NCBI GenBank assembly: GCA_964392665.1
Contig: CAYMQB010000019.1
Location: 1 to 42,640 of the forward strand
Source of the DNA: CAYMQB01 sp964392665
GTDB taxonomy: Bacteria > Hydrothermota > E44-bin80
DNA length: 42,640 nucleotides
Direction of reading: 5' to 3'
The notes beneath the pieces were generated by a model that worked only from the letters and a program-made list of their open reading frames with translations, did no database searches and was not told where the DNA came from. The position numbers were made by a program, and so were the translations under genes. Below, one piece after another: positions 24,789-34,247 of this stretch. Positions within the stretch are counted from its first letter, which is position 1. Each line of letters opens with the position of its first letter.

Positions 24789-27700
24789 CTATAACCTTGT
24801 TTTTTTAATTGAAATTTTAGTTATTTTTCTTGTGAAGATTTCGCTTACACTCTTTGATGCAACTTTTAGTTTAACAAAATATATACCGGAGGGGGCGTCA
24901 CAATTGTGATAAGTTTTACCTTTCCATTTAATTTCGTTCACACCCGGCTGCAGCTTTGAGTTGATGAGTGTTTGAATTAATCTTCCACTGACGTCAAATA
25001 TCTTAAGGTTTATATGTTTATTTATTTCATACTCAGGTATTGATATTTTGAATGTAATATTGCCGTGGAAAGGATTTGGAAATGGTTTTGAGAAATGTAT
25101 TTTGCTTATCCCTTTTTCTCTGTTAAAGGTTTCACTTATCCGATCCCTTGTTTCTGAAGCATAGAAGCAGGTGTTTCTGTTATTCGCCCCATTTTTGAAC
25201 CACTTTTCCGTTATTACGCTACGGCTGTTTTTGATTTCCCAAACATAAATTCTCCGATCGCTTCCCTTTTGAATAAGATTAAGGTATCCATTATTGTTGA
25301 TATCGGAAACTGCTGGGGAAGAATAGGAGCCATCTCCATAAAAGATGGGAAAACCAGTAACTTTTTTCCCCTCATAGTCAAAGGCATACAAGTATCCTTC
25401 CACAGTGTTGACAATCAAATCTTTTTTCCCATCATTATTTACATCAACAAGTATAGGTGAAACATAATAGTTATTCACTAGATGCCCCAGGTCGTTATCG
25501 AATGACATTTGACCCGAGCTTTTGAAGACATAAACCTGATTTGCTCTTGTTGTAACTGCAATTTCAAGATTCCCGTCACCATCCATATCGCCAATTGCAG
25601 GAGTGCAGGAAATTCTTTCAGCAACTGTGATGGGCCAACCCTGTTCTAAGGTTCCATCAGGATGAAATGCAAATATTTTCTTCAAACTAGTTCCAACAAT
25701 GATTTCAGTCTTTCCATCGGCATCTATGTCGGCGAGTGCTGCACCGGAGAGGATAGAACCGCCAGGAGTCTGAGGCCAGCCGTTCATTATAGTACCATCC
25801 TCATTGAAGATATTGATTGTTCCTCCACTACCCGAAATGACAATTTTAGCTTGACTGTTTCCATTAAGGTCTGCAGCTGCAATGCATACCGGGGAATTAA
25901 CGGAAACGGGCCATCCGGGAAGGATAGCTCCGTCAAGTTTCCAGAAGTAGACTTTATTGTTTGAACAACCAATGCCAATTTCGTAGTGACCATCATTGTC
26001 TATATCTTCTATGATTGGTGATGTTAATGGATAACTACAATCTGTCTTAGGCCAAATACCGGGTTTAAAACTTGAACCATCGCCATTGAATATGTAAAGT
26101 GTCACGGAATCTAAAATGCCCCCACCAACAATTATTTCATCTTTTCCATCGTTATTCAAGTCGCAAACGGCTGGCGAATTTTCGAGTCTGTATCCAATGT
26201 CAATTGGCCAACCTTTCACATAAGACCCATCTTTATTGTATGCATAAATTCTGTTGTCATTGGATGCAATGATAATTTCGTTGTTCCCGTCACCATCGAT
26301 ATCCCCAACTGCGGGGGAGGATTTATCATAAAAACATCTATTGGAATGGACGCTATATCCTCCAGGACCTATGTATGCAGGCCATCCAGTGAGTAGCGGT
26401 GGATTTGAAGCAGACATTATTGAATCGGAAAGTATACTCTCATTTTGTGAGGAATCCACAGATGTTACACAATATGTATAGGTTTTTCCTTTTATAATAT
26501 CGAAATCCTCGTAGTTCGAGTAAGTTATAGGATTTCCTGTAACTTTTATCCAGTTGTCGTTTTCTCTTTTGTGAAGAAAATAGCCAAGTAAATCGTTGTC
26601 GGTAGAACGTTTCCAACTTACGATAATTGAATTTTTACCTGGGGATGTTCCAAGAGACTCGACTTCTGCCGGTGCAGAGAATTCAATAGTTTTTGTAAAT
26701 GTATGCCATAAGTCTTCAATAGTTATCGCAAACAATCCATCAGGTTCCCCGGAAGATTCAAAAAGAAAACCATTTGTGGAATACACTTCCATATTAGCAG
26801 GTATTGAATCTATTAATACTATAGAATCTCTCATTGTCACAAGAGTGTCCAAGCTACGGAGGGTTACTCTTATATGATAGCTAGTTAAATCACCATAGTT
26901 TAGTATCTTAATAGCAGGAACTTTAACTACTTTCAAATTGGAATTTAGTGGTTTCTGGGGATAATAGAGGATTGGAGCATGACCTACGTAACAGAGTGAA
27001 TCGTGGACAGTGTATACAAACAATGAATCATTCCATATATGATTTTCGATGTCAAATAATTTGCAGTTTAGCTTGATCTTAGTTCCTGATGGGCACTGAT
27101 TGCTTACTTTCACGGTGAAATAGTTGCTTAAAACCTGCTTGCCAGGCAAAATATTCCCGAATTTTAGTATTGTATCCTTAATGGTAATTCTGCTGTCAGT
27201 TGAACTGAGTTTAGCGAGCACTTTCTGTGCAGTCGCTTGTCCTGTATTCCTTGCAAGGATTTTTATACGTCTTTTAGTACCCGGTCTAAAGGCAGTAGAA
27301 TTAAGAACGGTCGTAAGATATGGAAGCGGGCAAATGTTGACACTTATAGATTCAAAATAAGGTAGTGAATTTGGATGGAAGACAGAAAGGTTCATTACAC
27401 CCGGTTCAGAACAACTTAGATATATTGTTGCTTTACCGTTATCGTCGGTAACTGCAATTCTCTGGATTTGCTCATCGTTTTTTGCTATGACAACGCGTGC
27501 TCCACTCACAGGGACATCGCATTTTGTAATAAGAAAATTTACGGAATCTACAGGAACTGTTATTGTTTTTCTATGGCTAACGGTGAGTTTTTCGGGAGGT
27601 TTTGTCCATATGAATATAGAAGGGTCCCCGAGAAGATTCATTGAGATTCTGTAGTAGAGAGAATTATAAAGCGTTGTTGCAAAGGCTGCTCCAAGGTTCG

Positions 27701-29417
27701 TAATGTTGTTGGAATAAACTGACTGAAAGAAGGCGCAGTCCTGAAACGCCTGGCTTGTCCAACCTGTTCTGGAATTTCCTATGAAGGCGAGTCCTCCAGG
27801 AGAATTGACGAAATGCTCGGAAATAGAATTCATATCAAATGCGTTCGAACTGCAGGAAATGGACCAGATGATCGATGGTTTTGTATAATTGGTTAAATCA
27901 TCTGCGTCGTACCAGTGTAGATATCCACCTCCACTCATAACTCCTGTTCCAATTGCATCTATTGCACCATGGTCAATGTGATTAATAACATTGAATCCAT
28001 TGTTTATATTTATGACCGAATTGAAACTTGTGAGTTCTTCATCACCGATCCACCGTGGTGGATTTTGCAACGAATCTATTTTAGGTGCGTATAACTTGTA
28101 GGAATGAATGTTTGAGGGGATATAAGAATTAATAATGTCGTTGCTCAATAATGCTCCCCAACCATCTTTACCTCCACCTGAGATTGATGCGCCAAGAAAC
28201 AGCAGTTTTTGTGCATAGGATGTATCAGGATTGAATTCATATCTGTATACTCTGTCCATGTATTCCATAACCTCTTCTTCGGTTTCAACTGGAATCCTTC
28301 CAACAAGGATATCGGGATTGCCCTCAACACTATCTATGTTACAACCGTTTACATATTCAGCAAACATACCGTCACCATCTGCATCCCAGTTCCCATCAAG
28401 GTCTGAAAAGTACAGGTCTGTTGGAATCTTGCCTTTAAACTCCCAGCTTGAAAAATTGGAAAAGCGTGTGACAACCATAGACAGATCACCCCCAAGAAGG
28501 ATCCACGTAGTTCCCCAGTATACGAATGCATCCTTTATGTAATTTCTAATTCTCTCGGCAAGGTCTCTGCCCGAATAGTTATCTCTTATCCATTGTGTTG
28601 TAACAACTGAGCTAACGATTCCTTTTTTTCTCTTGTAGGATGCGAGGTCTTGAAAACTTTTTTGTAGAGTTGAATCTGTGATTATTATGAAATCCCGTGG
28701 TAAATTTTCGTAGGATGGTTTCTGGATAATTTCATCGGGATTCCGACCGTTGTAGGAGACTATTTCTGGTTTCAGTATGTTTGATCTGAGTTCTTCTTTG
28801 TTGAAAATTCTTTTCCGAATGATAGATGTTACGAAGAAATTACCGGCTGCGTTTTTTCGCATAGGTTGAATAGGAATTTTGCTGGTATGACATAATCCAA
28901 GACGGAAGGTTATTTCTTTTATCAGAAAAAGTTTTCTTTTTTTCGGAAAATAGACCAATGGATTTACATTCAATGCGATGAGTCTATTGCCGAAAACCTT
29001 TTCCTCCTCAGCAAAAGTCACGGGATTCTGGGGAAAACAGGTTGAACTTCGATAGACATTACCGTCAATTATAAGTTTCTCTTCGGTTGCTTTGGTATTT
29101 AACTTACGAGGGTTTTGCTCAGGGAAAATCATGAACGATCCCTGTATAGGGACAATCGTTTTGCAAAGAACTTGAATATTTGAAAACTGCTTATCCTTTG
29201 GAACAAGGATTTCGACTCTTTTCTGTGGTAGTAATGGTGTTCCAATATCTCCTGCAGATATACATCCTTTAATCTTAATTATATCGAACGTATCAATTTT
29301 AGAAAACGATAAATCGTTTTTTTCGAACCTTATAGTGTATGATTGTTGGGAATTGAGTACAGGAACGAAACTTAAGAAAATTAGTATTGATATAACTGAC
29401 ATAATTGCTTTTTTCAT
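24789..29417 (-). CDS. Secreted gingipain-like C25 cysteine peptidase with beta-propeller repeats
   Basis: 1542 residues from the ATG at 29417, which has GGAGGT upstream and begins a clear signal peptide (MKKAIMSVISILIFLSFVP). A propeptide-like region (about 25-230) precedes the C25 domain (about 245-620). Its catalytic pair is His about 483 (NHIDHG) and Cys about 522 (SISCSSNAFD); DGNWDADGDG looks like a metal loop. Ig-like and fibronectin-III-like modules follow (about 640-1000), then some seven FG-GAP/VCBS-type repeats (PAVGDIDGDGNNEIIIAS and similar, about 1010-1430). The C-terminal sorting-type domain (FPNPFHGNITFKI, LKIFDVSGRLIQTL, GIYFVKL) suggests export across the outer membrane. It stands alone behind its own sigma-54 promoter. 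The longer in-frame start at 29477 is rejected because it lies upstream of that promoter. Confidence 0.9.
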   Translation of the reverse strand: MKKAIMSVISILIFLSFVPVLNSQQSYTIRFEKNDLSFSKIDTFDIIKIKGCISAGDIGTPLLPQKRVEILVPKDKQFSNIQVLCKTIVPIQGSFMIFPEQNPRKLNTKATEEKLIIDGNVYRSSTCFPQNPVTFAEEEKVFGNRLIALNVNPLVYFPKKRKLFLIKEITFRLGLCHTSKIPIQPMRKNAAGNFFVTSIIRKRIFNKEELRSNILKPEIVSYNGRNPDEIIQKPSYENLPRDFIIITDSTLQKSFQDLASYKRKKGIVSSVVTTQWIRDNYSGRDLAERIRNYIKDAFVYWGTTWILLGGDLSMVVTRFSNFSSWEFKGKIPTDLYFSDLDGNWDADGDGMFAEYVNGCNIDSVEGNPDILVGRIPVETEEEVMEYMDRVYRYEFNPDTSYAQKLLFLGASISGGGKDGWGALLSNDIINSYIPSNIHSYKLYAPKIDSLQNPPRWIGDEELTSFNSVININNGFNVINHIDHGAIDAIGTGVMSGGGYLHWYDADDLTNYTKPSIIWSISCSSNAFDMNSISEHFVNSPGGLAFIGNSRTGWTSQAFQDCAFFQSVYSNNITNLGAAFATTLYNSLYYRISMNLLGDPSIFIWTKPPEKLTVSHRKTITVPVDSVNFLITKCDVPVSGARVVIAKNDEQIQRIAVTDDNGKATIYLSCSEPGVMNLSVFHPNSLPYFESISVNICPLPYLTTVLNSTAFRPGTKRRIKILARNTGQATAQKVLAKLSSTDSRITIKDTILKFGNILPGKQVLSNYFTVKVSNQCPSGTKIKLNCKLFDIENHIWNDSLFVYTVHDSLCYVGHAPILYYPQKPLNSNLKVVKVPAIKILNYGDLTSYHIRVTLRSLDTLVTMRDSIVLIDSIPANMEVYSTNGFLFESSGEPDGLFAITIEDLWHTFTKTIEFSAPAEVESLGTSPGKNSIIVSWKRSTDNDLLGYFLHKRENDNWIKVTGNPITYSNYEDFDIIKGKTYTYCVTSVDSSQNESILSDSIMSASNPPLLTGWPAYIGPGGYSVHSNRCFYDKSSPAVGDIDGDGNNEIIIASNDNRIYAYNKDGSYVKGWPIDIGYRLENSPAVCDLNNDGKDEIIVGGGILDSVTLYIFNGDGSSFKPGIWPKTDCSYPLTSPIIEDIDNDGHYEIGIGCSNNKVYFWKLDGAILPGWPVSVNSPVCIAAADLNGNSQAKIVISGSGGTINIFNEDGTIMNGWPQTPGGSILSGAALADIDADGKTEIIVGTSLKKIFAFHPDGTLEQGWPITVAERISCTPAIGDMDGDGNLEIAVTTRANQVYVFKSSGQMSFDNDLGHLVNNYYVSPILVDVNNDGKKDLIVNTVEGYLYAFDYEGKKVTGFPIFYGDGSYSSPAVSDINNNGYLNLIQKGSDRRIYVWEIKNSRSVITEKWFKNGANNRNTCFYASETRDRISETFNREKGISKIHFSKPFPNPFHGNITFKISIPEYEINKHINLKIFDVSGRLIQTLINSKLQPGVNEIKWKGKTYHNCDAPSGIYFVKLKVASKSVSEIFTRKITKISIKKTRL

Positions 29418-29449
29418 CCTTACCTCCAATCTTTCTGGTAAGGACAAAA

Positions 29450-29465
29450 TGCAAGTTTTGTGCCA
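29450..29465 (-). promoter_or_regulatory. Sigma-54 promoter of the C25 peptidase
   Basis: The minus strand reads TGGCAC-AAAAC-TTGCA (29465 to 29450), a full -24/-12 match. It is 34 bp before the ATG, with the Shine-Dalgarno sequence GGAGGT in between. Confidence 0.92.
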
Positions 29466-29539
29466 GTTAAATAGCAATTTGTAAAGTTATACGAATAAAG
29501 AACTTGGAAAAAACGGGTAAGAAAAATGTAGAGGGGCTA

Positions 29540-29576
29540 TGCTCAATAAGCGAACAAAGTGTTAGATTTCGAATCT
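29540..29576. promoter_or_regulatory. Putative enhancer (UAS) for the C25 peptidase
   Basis: TGCTC-AATAAGC-GAACA (29540-29556) fits the shared dyad with one arm mismatch; its centre is 84 bp from the -24 GG. TGTTA starts exactly 20 bp further (29560), but its right arm is lost in an unrelated palindrome (29562-29578). It lies in the 3' flank of rseP. Confidence 0.58.
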
Positions 29577-29578
29577 AA
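29562..29578. other. 17-bp palindrome behind rseP
   Basis: TTAGATT-TCG-AATCTAA is a perfect inverted repeat 2 bp after the rseP stop codon. It could be a 3' hairpin ending the long rplM-to-rseP unit, but no T-run follows on the minus strand, so true intrinsic termination is doubtful. Confidence 0.4.
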
Positions 29579-29580
29579 GA

Positions 29581-30864
29581 TTAACGATTCTTCAATCTAA
29601 TTATATCGTTATAGAATACATAGGCAATCAAAACAAGTAGGATTGCAAAGCCTATCTGGAGAATCCACTGGAGTTGTTTTTCGGTTGGTCTTCTCTTTGT
29701 GATTTTTTCAATAACAAAAAGAAGGAGATGTCCTCCATCAAGTGGTGGGAAAGGAATGAGATTGAGAATAAAAAGGTTTATAGATAAGAGTGCCATGAAA
29801 CCAAGATAGAAATCGATTCCCCAGCGGGCAGATTCACCTGCGAGTTGAAATATCGAAATGGGACCACCTAGAGTTTTGGGTGATATTTCTCGCGCAAAGA
29901 GCATAATTATTACCGAAAAAATGGATTTCATGCTATATACCGTTCTATCAGCTCCTTCTTTAAGGGACGCAGCAAAGCCAAGTTTAAGTTTTTGTGTTTT
30001 TGCCACAATTCCAAGAAACCCTATGTCTTTGAGTTTTCCATTTTCCAAAATTTGCTGCTTTTTCGGTACCACCTCACCTTTCATCGGTTTTCCATCTCTG
30101 GACCATTCTAATTCTATTGCTATTCCCGGATTCTTCGTTATTAAAGTCCTCATATCGGCAAAGCTTCGAATTTCTTTTCCATTTACAGAAAACACCGAAT
30201 CACCTTTTATCAGTCCAAGATTATAAGCAGGGCTATTTTTTTCAACTATTCCGATGATTGGCTGGATTAATGGAATCAAGGGGAAACCTTTATCCTTTTC
30301 ATTTGCTATCTTAAATGTAAACAGACTGTCGTTTCTACTCATGACAAAGTCAAATGAATCTTGAGGGCTTTCTGCAATTTGGAAAATCTCGTACCAGTTA
30401 TTCACTGCTATTCCATTAAACTGCTCAATCTTATCGCCTTTTTTGATTATTTCGCTCCGACCGGGAATATTAGTCAAGAATTCTACGGATGTTCCCGGTG
30501 TAATATCTACGCCAAAGAAACAGACAGTGAAAAAATAAAGCAGGAAAGCAAGAATAAGATTGAAAAATGGACCCGCTAAAACGACAATACTTCTAATAAA
30601 AATGGATTTTGAATAGAATTCATCCTTTTCTCCCTTGACTTCTGACAGTTCCATTCCTTTCATTTTCACGTAGCCACCAAGAGGTAAAAGGGATAGTGTA
30701 TATTCAGTTCCTCTGAATCGAAAACCCAACAATTTTGGTCCAAGACCGATAGAGAATCTTATAACACCAATACCCGAGCTTTTTGCCACAATAAAATGAC
30801 CAAATTCATGACTAACAACCATTACAGTGAAAAGAACAAGTCCTGCTATTATTGTCAAAATCAT
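29581..30864 (-). CDS. rseP: RIP metalloprotease RseP (site-2 protease)
   Basis: 427 residues. The zinc motif HEFGH is in the first membrane helix (VVSHEFGHFIVAKSSGIGV). GGYVKMKGME follows, then a central PDZ domain (GIVEKNSPAYNLGLIKGDSVFSVNGKEI) and the C-terminal NLIPFPPLDGGHLLLF motif, which supplies the zinc-binding Asp. RseP cuts anti-sigma factors and signal-peptide remnants within the inner membrane. It is the last gene of the translation/lipid block, 76 bp after dxr, in the widely conserved dxr-rseP order. The start has no clear Shine-Dalgarno sequence. Confidence 0.94.
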   Translation of the reverse strand: MILTIIAGLVLFTVMVVSHEFGHFIVAKSSGIGVIRFSIGLGPKLLGFRFRGTEYTLSLLPLGGYVKMKGMELSEVKGEKDEFYSKSIFIRSIVVLAGPFFNLILAFLLYFFTVCFFGVDITPGTSVEFLTNIPGRSEIIKKGDKIEQFNGIAVNNWYEIFQIAESPQDSFDFVMSRNDSLFTFKIANEKDKGFPLIPLIQPIIGIVEKNSPAYNLGLIKGDSVFSVNGKEIRSFADMRTLITKNPGIAIELEWSRDGKPMKGEVVPKKQQILENGKLKDIGFLGIVAKTQKLKLGFAASLKEGADRTVYSMKSIFSVIIMLFAREISPKTLGGPISIFQLAGESARWGIDFYLGFMALLSINLFILNLIPFPPLDGGHLLLFVIEKITKRRPTEKQLQWILQIGFAILLVLIAYVFYNDIIRLKNR

Positions 30865-30940
30865 AGTAGATATTGGTTGGATTTTGAAATGAAAGGATTG
30901 GAATTGAATCGCCTGTTCGTAAACTTTTCAATACTGTTTT

Positions 30941-32080
30941 TCAGATGCATTTTTGTGCTTCTTTCTGTGCCCATTTTTCTGCCTGTTGAACCTGTTCAAT
31001 GCTTGGGTCCTTTGTCACTGTGTGTTTTTCAACGACTTGGGCAACAATAGATGTGATTCTGTTTAGAGTTATTTTTCCTTTTAAGAATGCATGAACAAGA
31101 AATTCGTCAGCTGCATTCAGCACGGCAGTTGTTGTTCCACCTTTTTCTAAGGAACGGTAAGCAATAGAAAGTGCTGGAAATCTGTTTTTATCGGCGGCTT
31201 CAAAAGTAAGATGTGAAATGTCAGGGAGACAGAGAGGTTTGGTAATTGATGAAACTCGCTCGGGATAAGTGATTGCATACTGGATAGGGAGGGACATGTC
31301 AGGAGTGGAAAGTTGTGCAATAACTGAACTGTCGACGAATTCAACGGCTGAATGGACAATGCATTCAGGATGTATTACAACTGAAATTTTATCTGCAGGA
31401 ATACCGAACAAAAAGTGTGCTTCGATTATCTCAAGTGCTTTGTTCATCATTGTTGCTGAATCGATACTTATTTTTCTACCCATTTTCCATACGGGGTGAT
31501 TTAGTGCTTCATCAACGGTGACTTTGGTTAGATTTTCCCTTTTCCTGAATGGTCCACCTGAAGAAGTCAGAATAATTCTTTCTATCAATGATTTGTTTTT
31601 TCCATTAATACACTGGAATATTGCTGAATGTTCACTGTCGACGGGAATGATTTTGGATTTTGTTTTTTTTAGTTCCTTGGAGATTATGCTACCGTATGAT
31701 ACCAGTGTTTCTTTGTTCGCCAGGCAAACTGTCTTACCTTTCTTTAAAGCGGAGAGTGTGGGGAAAAATCCAGTGGAACCCATAATCCCGTTGATTATTA
31801 TGTCGACATCTGGCATTTCGGCAATTTGGTCCAGGCTTTTCTGCCCGGAAAGGATTTGTATTCTTCTCCCTTTTAATTCACTCTTCAGGAAGGGGGTAGA
31901 TTCGGGATCTAAAATGCTTATTACTTTCGGATTGTATTTTAGAGCCTGTTTGCATAAAAGATGGACATTGGATTTTGCTGAGAGTGCAACAGGTATGAAA
32001 TTGGTTCCAAGATTCTCAACAACTCTAAGTGCAGTTTGTCCAATTGAACCTGTGGAACCAAGAATGGCAATTTTCTTCAT
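30941..32080 (-). CDS. dxr: 1-deoxy-D-xylulose-5-phosphate reductoisomerase
   Basis: 379 residues, the normal length. The NADPH-binding GSTGSIGQTALRVV opens the protein. CLANKETLVSYG, VDSEHSAIFQCI and the flexible-loop/active-site segment SSGGPFRKRENL and NHPVWKMGRKISIDSATMMNKALE all match the Dxr family. It makes MEP, the committed step of the non-mevalonate isoprenoid pathway that feeds UppS upstream. Its ATG shares one base with the cdsA stop (TAATG). Confidence 0.96.
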   Translation of the reverse strand: MKKIAILGSTGSIGQTALRVVENLGTNFIPVALSAKSNVHLLCKQALKYNPKVISILDPESTPFLKSELKGRRIQILSGQKSLDQIAEMPDVDIIINGIMGSTGFFPTLSALKKGKTVCLANKETLVSYGSIISKELKKTKSKIIPVDSEHSAIFQCINGKNKSLIERIILTSSGGPFRKRENLTKVTVDEALNHPVWKMGRKISIDSATMMNKALEIIEAHFLFGIPADKISVVIHPECIVHSAVEFVDSSVIAQLSTPDMSLPIQYAITYPERVSSITKPLCLPDISHLTFEAADKNRFPALSIAYRSLEKGGTTTAVLNAADEFLVHAFLKGKITLNRITSIVAQVVEKHTVTKDPSIEQVQQAEKWAQKEAQKCI

Positions 32081-32919
32081 TATCTTTCAGCAAAAAATTT
32101 AAGGAAATAGTATACAAATGGAGCAACAAATAGAACGCTATCGAAACGGTCGAGAACACCTCCGTGGCCGGGTATATTTTTTGCTGCATCTTTCAGTTTT
32201 GCATCACGTTTTATTAAGGATTCGACAAGGTCACCTGCCTGAGCAAAGGCAGAGCCAATCAAGCCAAGTGCAAAACAGTCGAAGTTGGTTAAATATGTTA
32301 TTCTGAATATTTGCCGATATGCAAACAGAAAAACAAGTGATAGAGTTGCACCTCCAATTGCACCCGCCCAGGTTTTCGAAGGGCTCACGCGAGAGAGTAT
32401 TCTTCTCTTTCCAAATTTACTTCCCGCAAAATATGCACCCGTATCATAGCCCCAGGCAACAAGGAAAGGAATAAGGACGTAACTAAAACCAAGGTTATAA
32501 GGTTTTCCGGTTACGGTTGGTAGCTCCCTGAGAAAAACAAGGTGACTGAATAGCCATGAAATGTAAAGAATACCAAATATCGTAGTGGCTATATGGTTTA
32601 TGGCTCGATCTTGTTCTTTCCTAAAGAGTTCGGAAGTTGAAAGCAACATTATTAGAAGCGTGAATACGAAATATGTAAATACATAGCTCTGGAAATATGC
32701 AATTACACCCAAAATAATTGCACTGGCAATTCCGATTTTCTTATACGGTTTCATCCCCTTTGCACGAAGTATTTCATAGAATTCGTAAGTCCCTACGAAT
32801 ATTCCAAGTTCGATGAGTGTCAAAAAGTATAGTCCTCCTATTTTTGTAATCAAAATTAGAGTGGGGATAAATAGAATAGCTGTGATTAGTCTATAGGTCA
32901 GATTCTTCTTTTTAGGCAT
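32080..32919 (-). CDS. cdsA: Phosphatidate cytidylyltransferase
   Basis: 279 residues, about seven to eight membrane helices. The CDP-diglyceride synthase signature is complete near the C-terminus: SLIKRDAKLKDAAKNIPGHG continuing GVLDRFDS; SPSKTWAGAIGG precedes it. It makes CDP-diacylglycerol, the precursor of phospholipids. Its ATG overlaps the uppS stop by 8 bp. Confidence 0.94.
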   Translation of the reverse strand: MPKKKNLTYRLITAILFIPTLILITKIGGLYFLTLIELGIFVGTYEFYEILRAKGMKPYKKIGIASAIILGVIAYFQSYVFTYFVFTLLIMLLSTSELFRKEQDRAINHIATTIFGILYISWLFSHLVFLRELPTVTGKPYNLGFSYVLIPFLVAWGYDTGAYFAGSKFGKRRILSRVSPSKTWAGAIGGATLSLVFLFAYRQIFRITYLTNFDCFALGLIGSAFAQAGDLVESLIKRDAKLKDAAKNIPGHGGVLDRFDSVLFVAPFVYYFLKFFAER

Positions 32920-33649
32920 CTATGCCACCGAACTTTCTTTTTCTTTTCTGAAACTCACTTATTGCTTTTAGAAGATGTCTTTTTCTAAAATCAGGCCAGA
33001 GGGTTTTTGTGATCCAGATTTCACTATATGCAGCTTCCCAGACAAGAAAATTAGACAAACGCTGTTCACCACTTGTTCTTATTATAAGGTCAGGATAGGG
33101 GATATCACTGTCATACAGATAGTTCCTGAATGTTTCCAAATTTATTTTTTTAATTTTTGTTCTACGTTTTTCCATGAGAATTTTGTTAACCGCATCAATT
33201 ATTTCTTGTCTTCCGCCGTAGTTTAGAGCAAGGACTAGCACCAAACCTCTGTTTGTAGAAGTTAGTTCAATCGAGGCTGTCAGGGCATTTTTAACTTTCT
33301 TTGGTAATTCATGAGTGCGACCAATCGTTCTAAGCTGGACATTATTTCTATGCAATTCTGGTAGCTCCTTTTGGAGTAATTCTTTTAACAACTCCATTAG
33401 CGCATTCACCTCGGAAACAGGTCTTTTCCAATTTTCCGTCGAGAAGGTATAGAGGGTCAGATAGTTGATATGAATATTCGAGCAAGCTTTAACAATTGCT
33501 CTAACCGACTCTGTTCCTGCGTGATGGCCGAGTATCCTTGGAAGACCTTTTCTATCTGCCCATCTACCGTTACCATCCATTATTATTGCAATATGTTTAG
33601 GTAGAGATTTCGGGTCAATTTCGTATCTTTCAAGAATATCGTAATTCAT
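32912..33649 (-). CDS. uppS: Undecaprenyl diphosphate synthase (cis-prenyltransferase)
   Basis: 245 residues. The catalytic Asp25 is in IIMDGNGRWADRKG, followed by GHHAGTESVRAIV, YTFSTENWKRP, LALNYGGRQEI and RTSGEQRLSNFLVWEAAYSE, all UppS signatures. It makes the lipid carrier for peptidoglycan and O-antigen. It starts 7 bp after frr and overlaps cdsA. Confidence 0.95.
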   Translation of the reverse strand: MNYDILERYEIDPKSLPKHIAIIMDGNGRWADRKGLPRILGHHAGTESVRAIVKACSNIHINYLTLYTFSTENWKRPVSEVNALMELLKELLQKELPELHRNNVQLRTIGRTHELPKKVKNALTASIELTSTNRGLVLVLALNYGGRQEIIDAVNKILMEKRRTKIKKINLETFRNYLYDSDIPYPDLIIRTSGEQRLSNFLVWEAAYSEIWITKTLWPDFRKRHLLKAISEFQKRKRKFGGIDA

Positions 33650-33656
33650 ATGAGTA

Positions 33657-34217
33657 TCATATTTCCATTATTTCTTTTTCTTTTTGTTCTACTATTTCGT
33701 CGGCTTTTTCAATGTATTCGTCCGTTATTTGCTGGATTTTCTTTATTGCTCTCTTTGATTCATCCTCAGAGAAATCCCCGGATTTCTCTCCATTTTTTAT
33801 TTCGTCATTGCACTCTCTTCTTACATTTCTTACAGAAATTTTGCCTTCTTCACCAAGTTTCTTGACGAGCTTCACGAGTTCTTTTCGCCTTTCTTCCGTG
33901 AGTGGTGGAACGGGAAGCCTAATTACTTTTCCATCGTTGTTTGGTGTTAATCCAAGATCCGATGAGAAAATCGCTCTTTCTATTTCTGGAAGAAGGTTTT
34001 TATCCCAGGGTTGTATTAGTAATAGTCGTGCTTCAGGAACACCGATGTTGGCAATCTGTTTTAAGGGAAGCTTGGATCCGTAACATTCAACCTTGAGACC
34101 TTCTATGAGAGCAGTCGTCGCTTTTCCCGTCCTTATTCTGAAAATCTCTAATCTAATAGCTTCGATGCTTTTCGACATTTTATCTTGAGCCTTAGATTGG
34201 ATATCTTTTATAGTCAT
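33657..34217 (-). CDS. frr: Ribosome recycling factor
   Basis: 186 residues, usual length. It has the RRF pattern: a helical N-terminus, IRTGKATTALIEGLKVECYGSKLPLKQIANI, LLIQPWDKN, LGLTPNNDGKVIRLPVPPLTEERRKELVKLVKK, and a long C-terminal helix. It splits post-termination ribosomes with EF-G. GGGAGG lies just before the ATG. The gap to pyrH upstream is 30 bp. Confidence 0.96.
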   Translation of the reverse strand: MTIKDIQSKAQDKMSKSIEAIRLEIFRIRTGKATTALIEGLKVECYGSKLPLKQIANIGVPEARLLLIQPWDKNLLPEIERAIFSSDLGLTPNNDGKVIRLPVPPLTEERRKELVKLVKKLGEEGKISVRNVRRECNDEIKNGEKSGDFSEDESKRAIKKIQQITDEYIEKADEIVEQKEKEIMEI

Positions 34218-34247
34218 AATGCCTCCCTTTTCAGCAAGTCCCCAATA

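Noticed and set aside
29418..29477. Longer N-terminus for the C25 peptidase
   Set aside because: It contains the sigma-54 promoter and would bury the signal peptide; GGAGGT selects 29417.
29562..29578. Palindrome behind rseP as a firm rho-independent terminator
   Set aside because: It is AT-rich with only a 3-nt loop and no T-run follows; kept only as a low-confidence structural feature.
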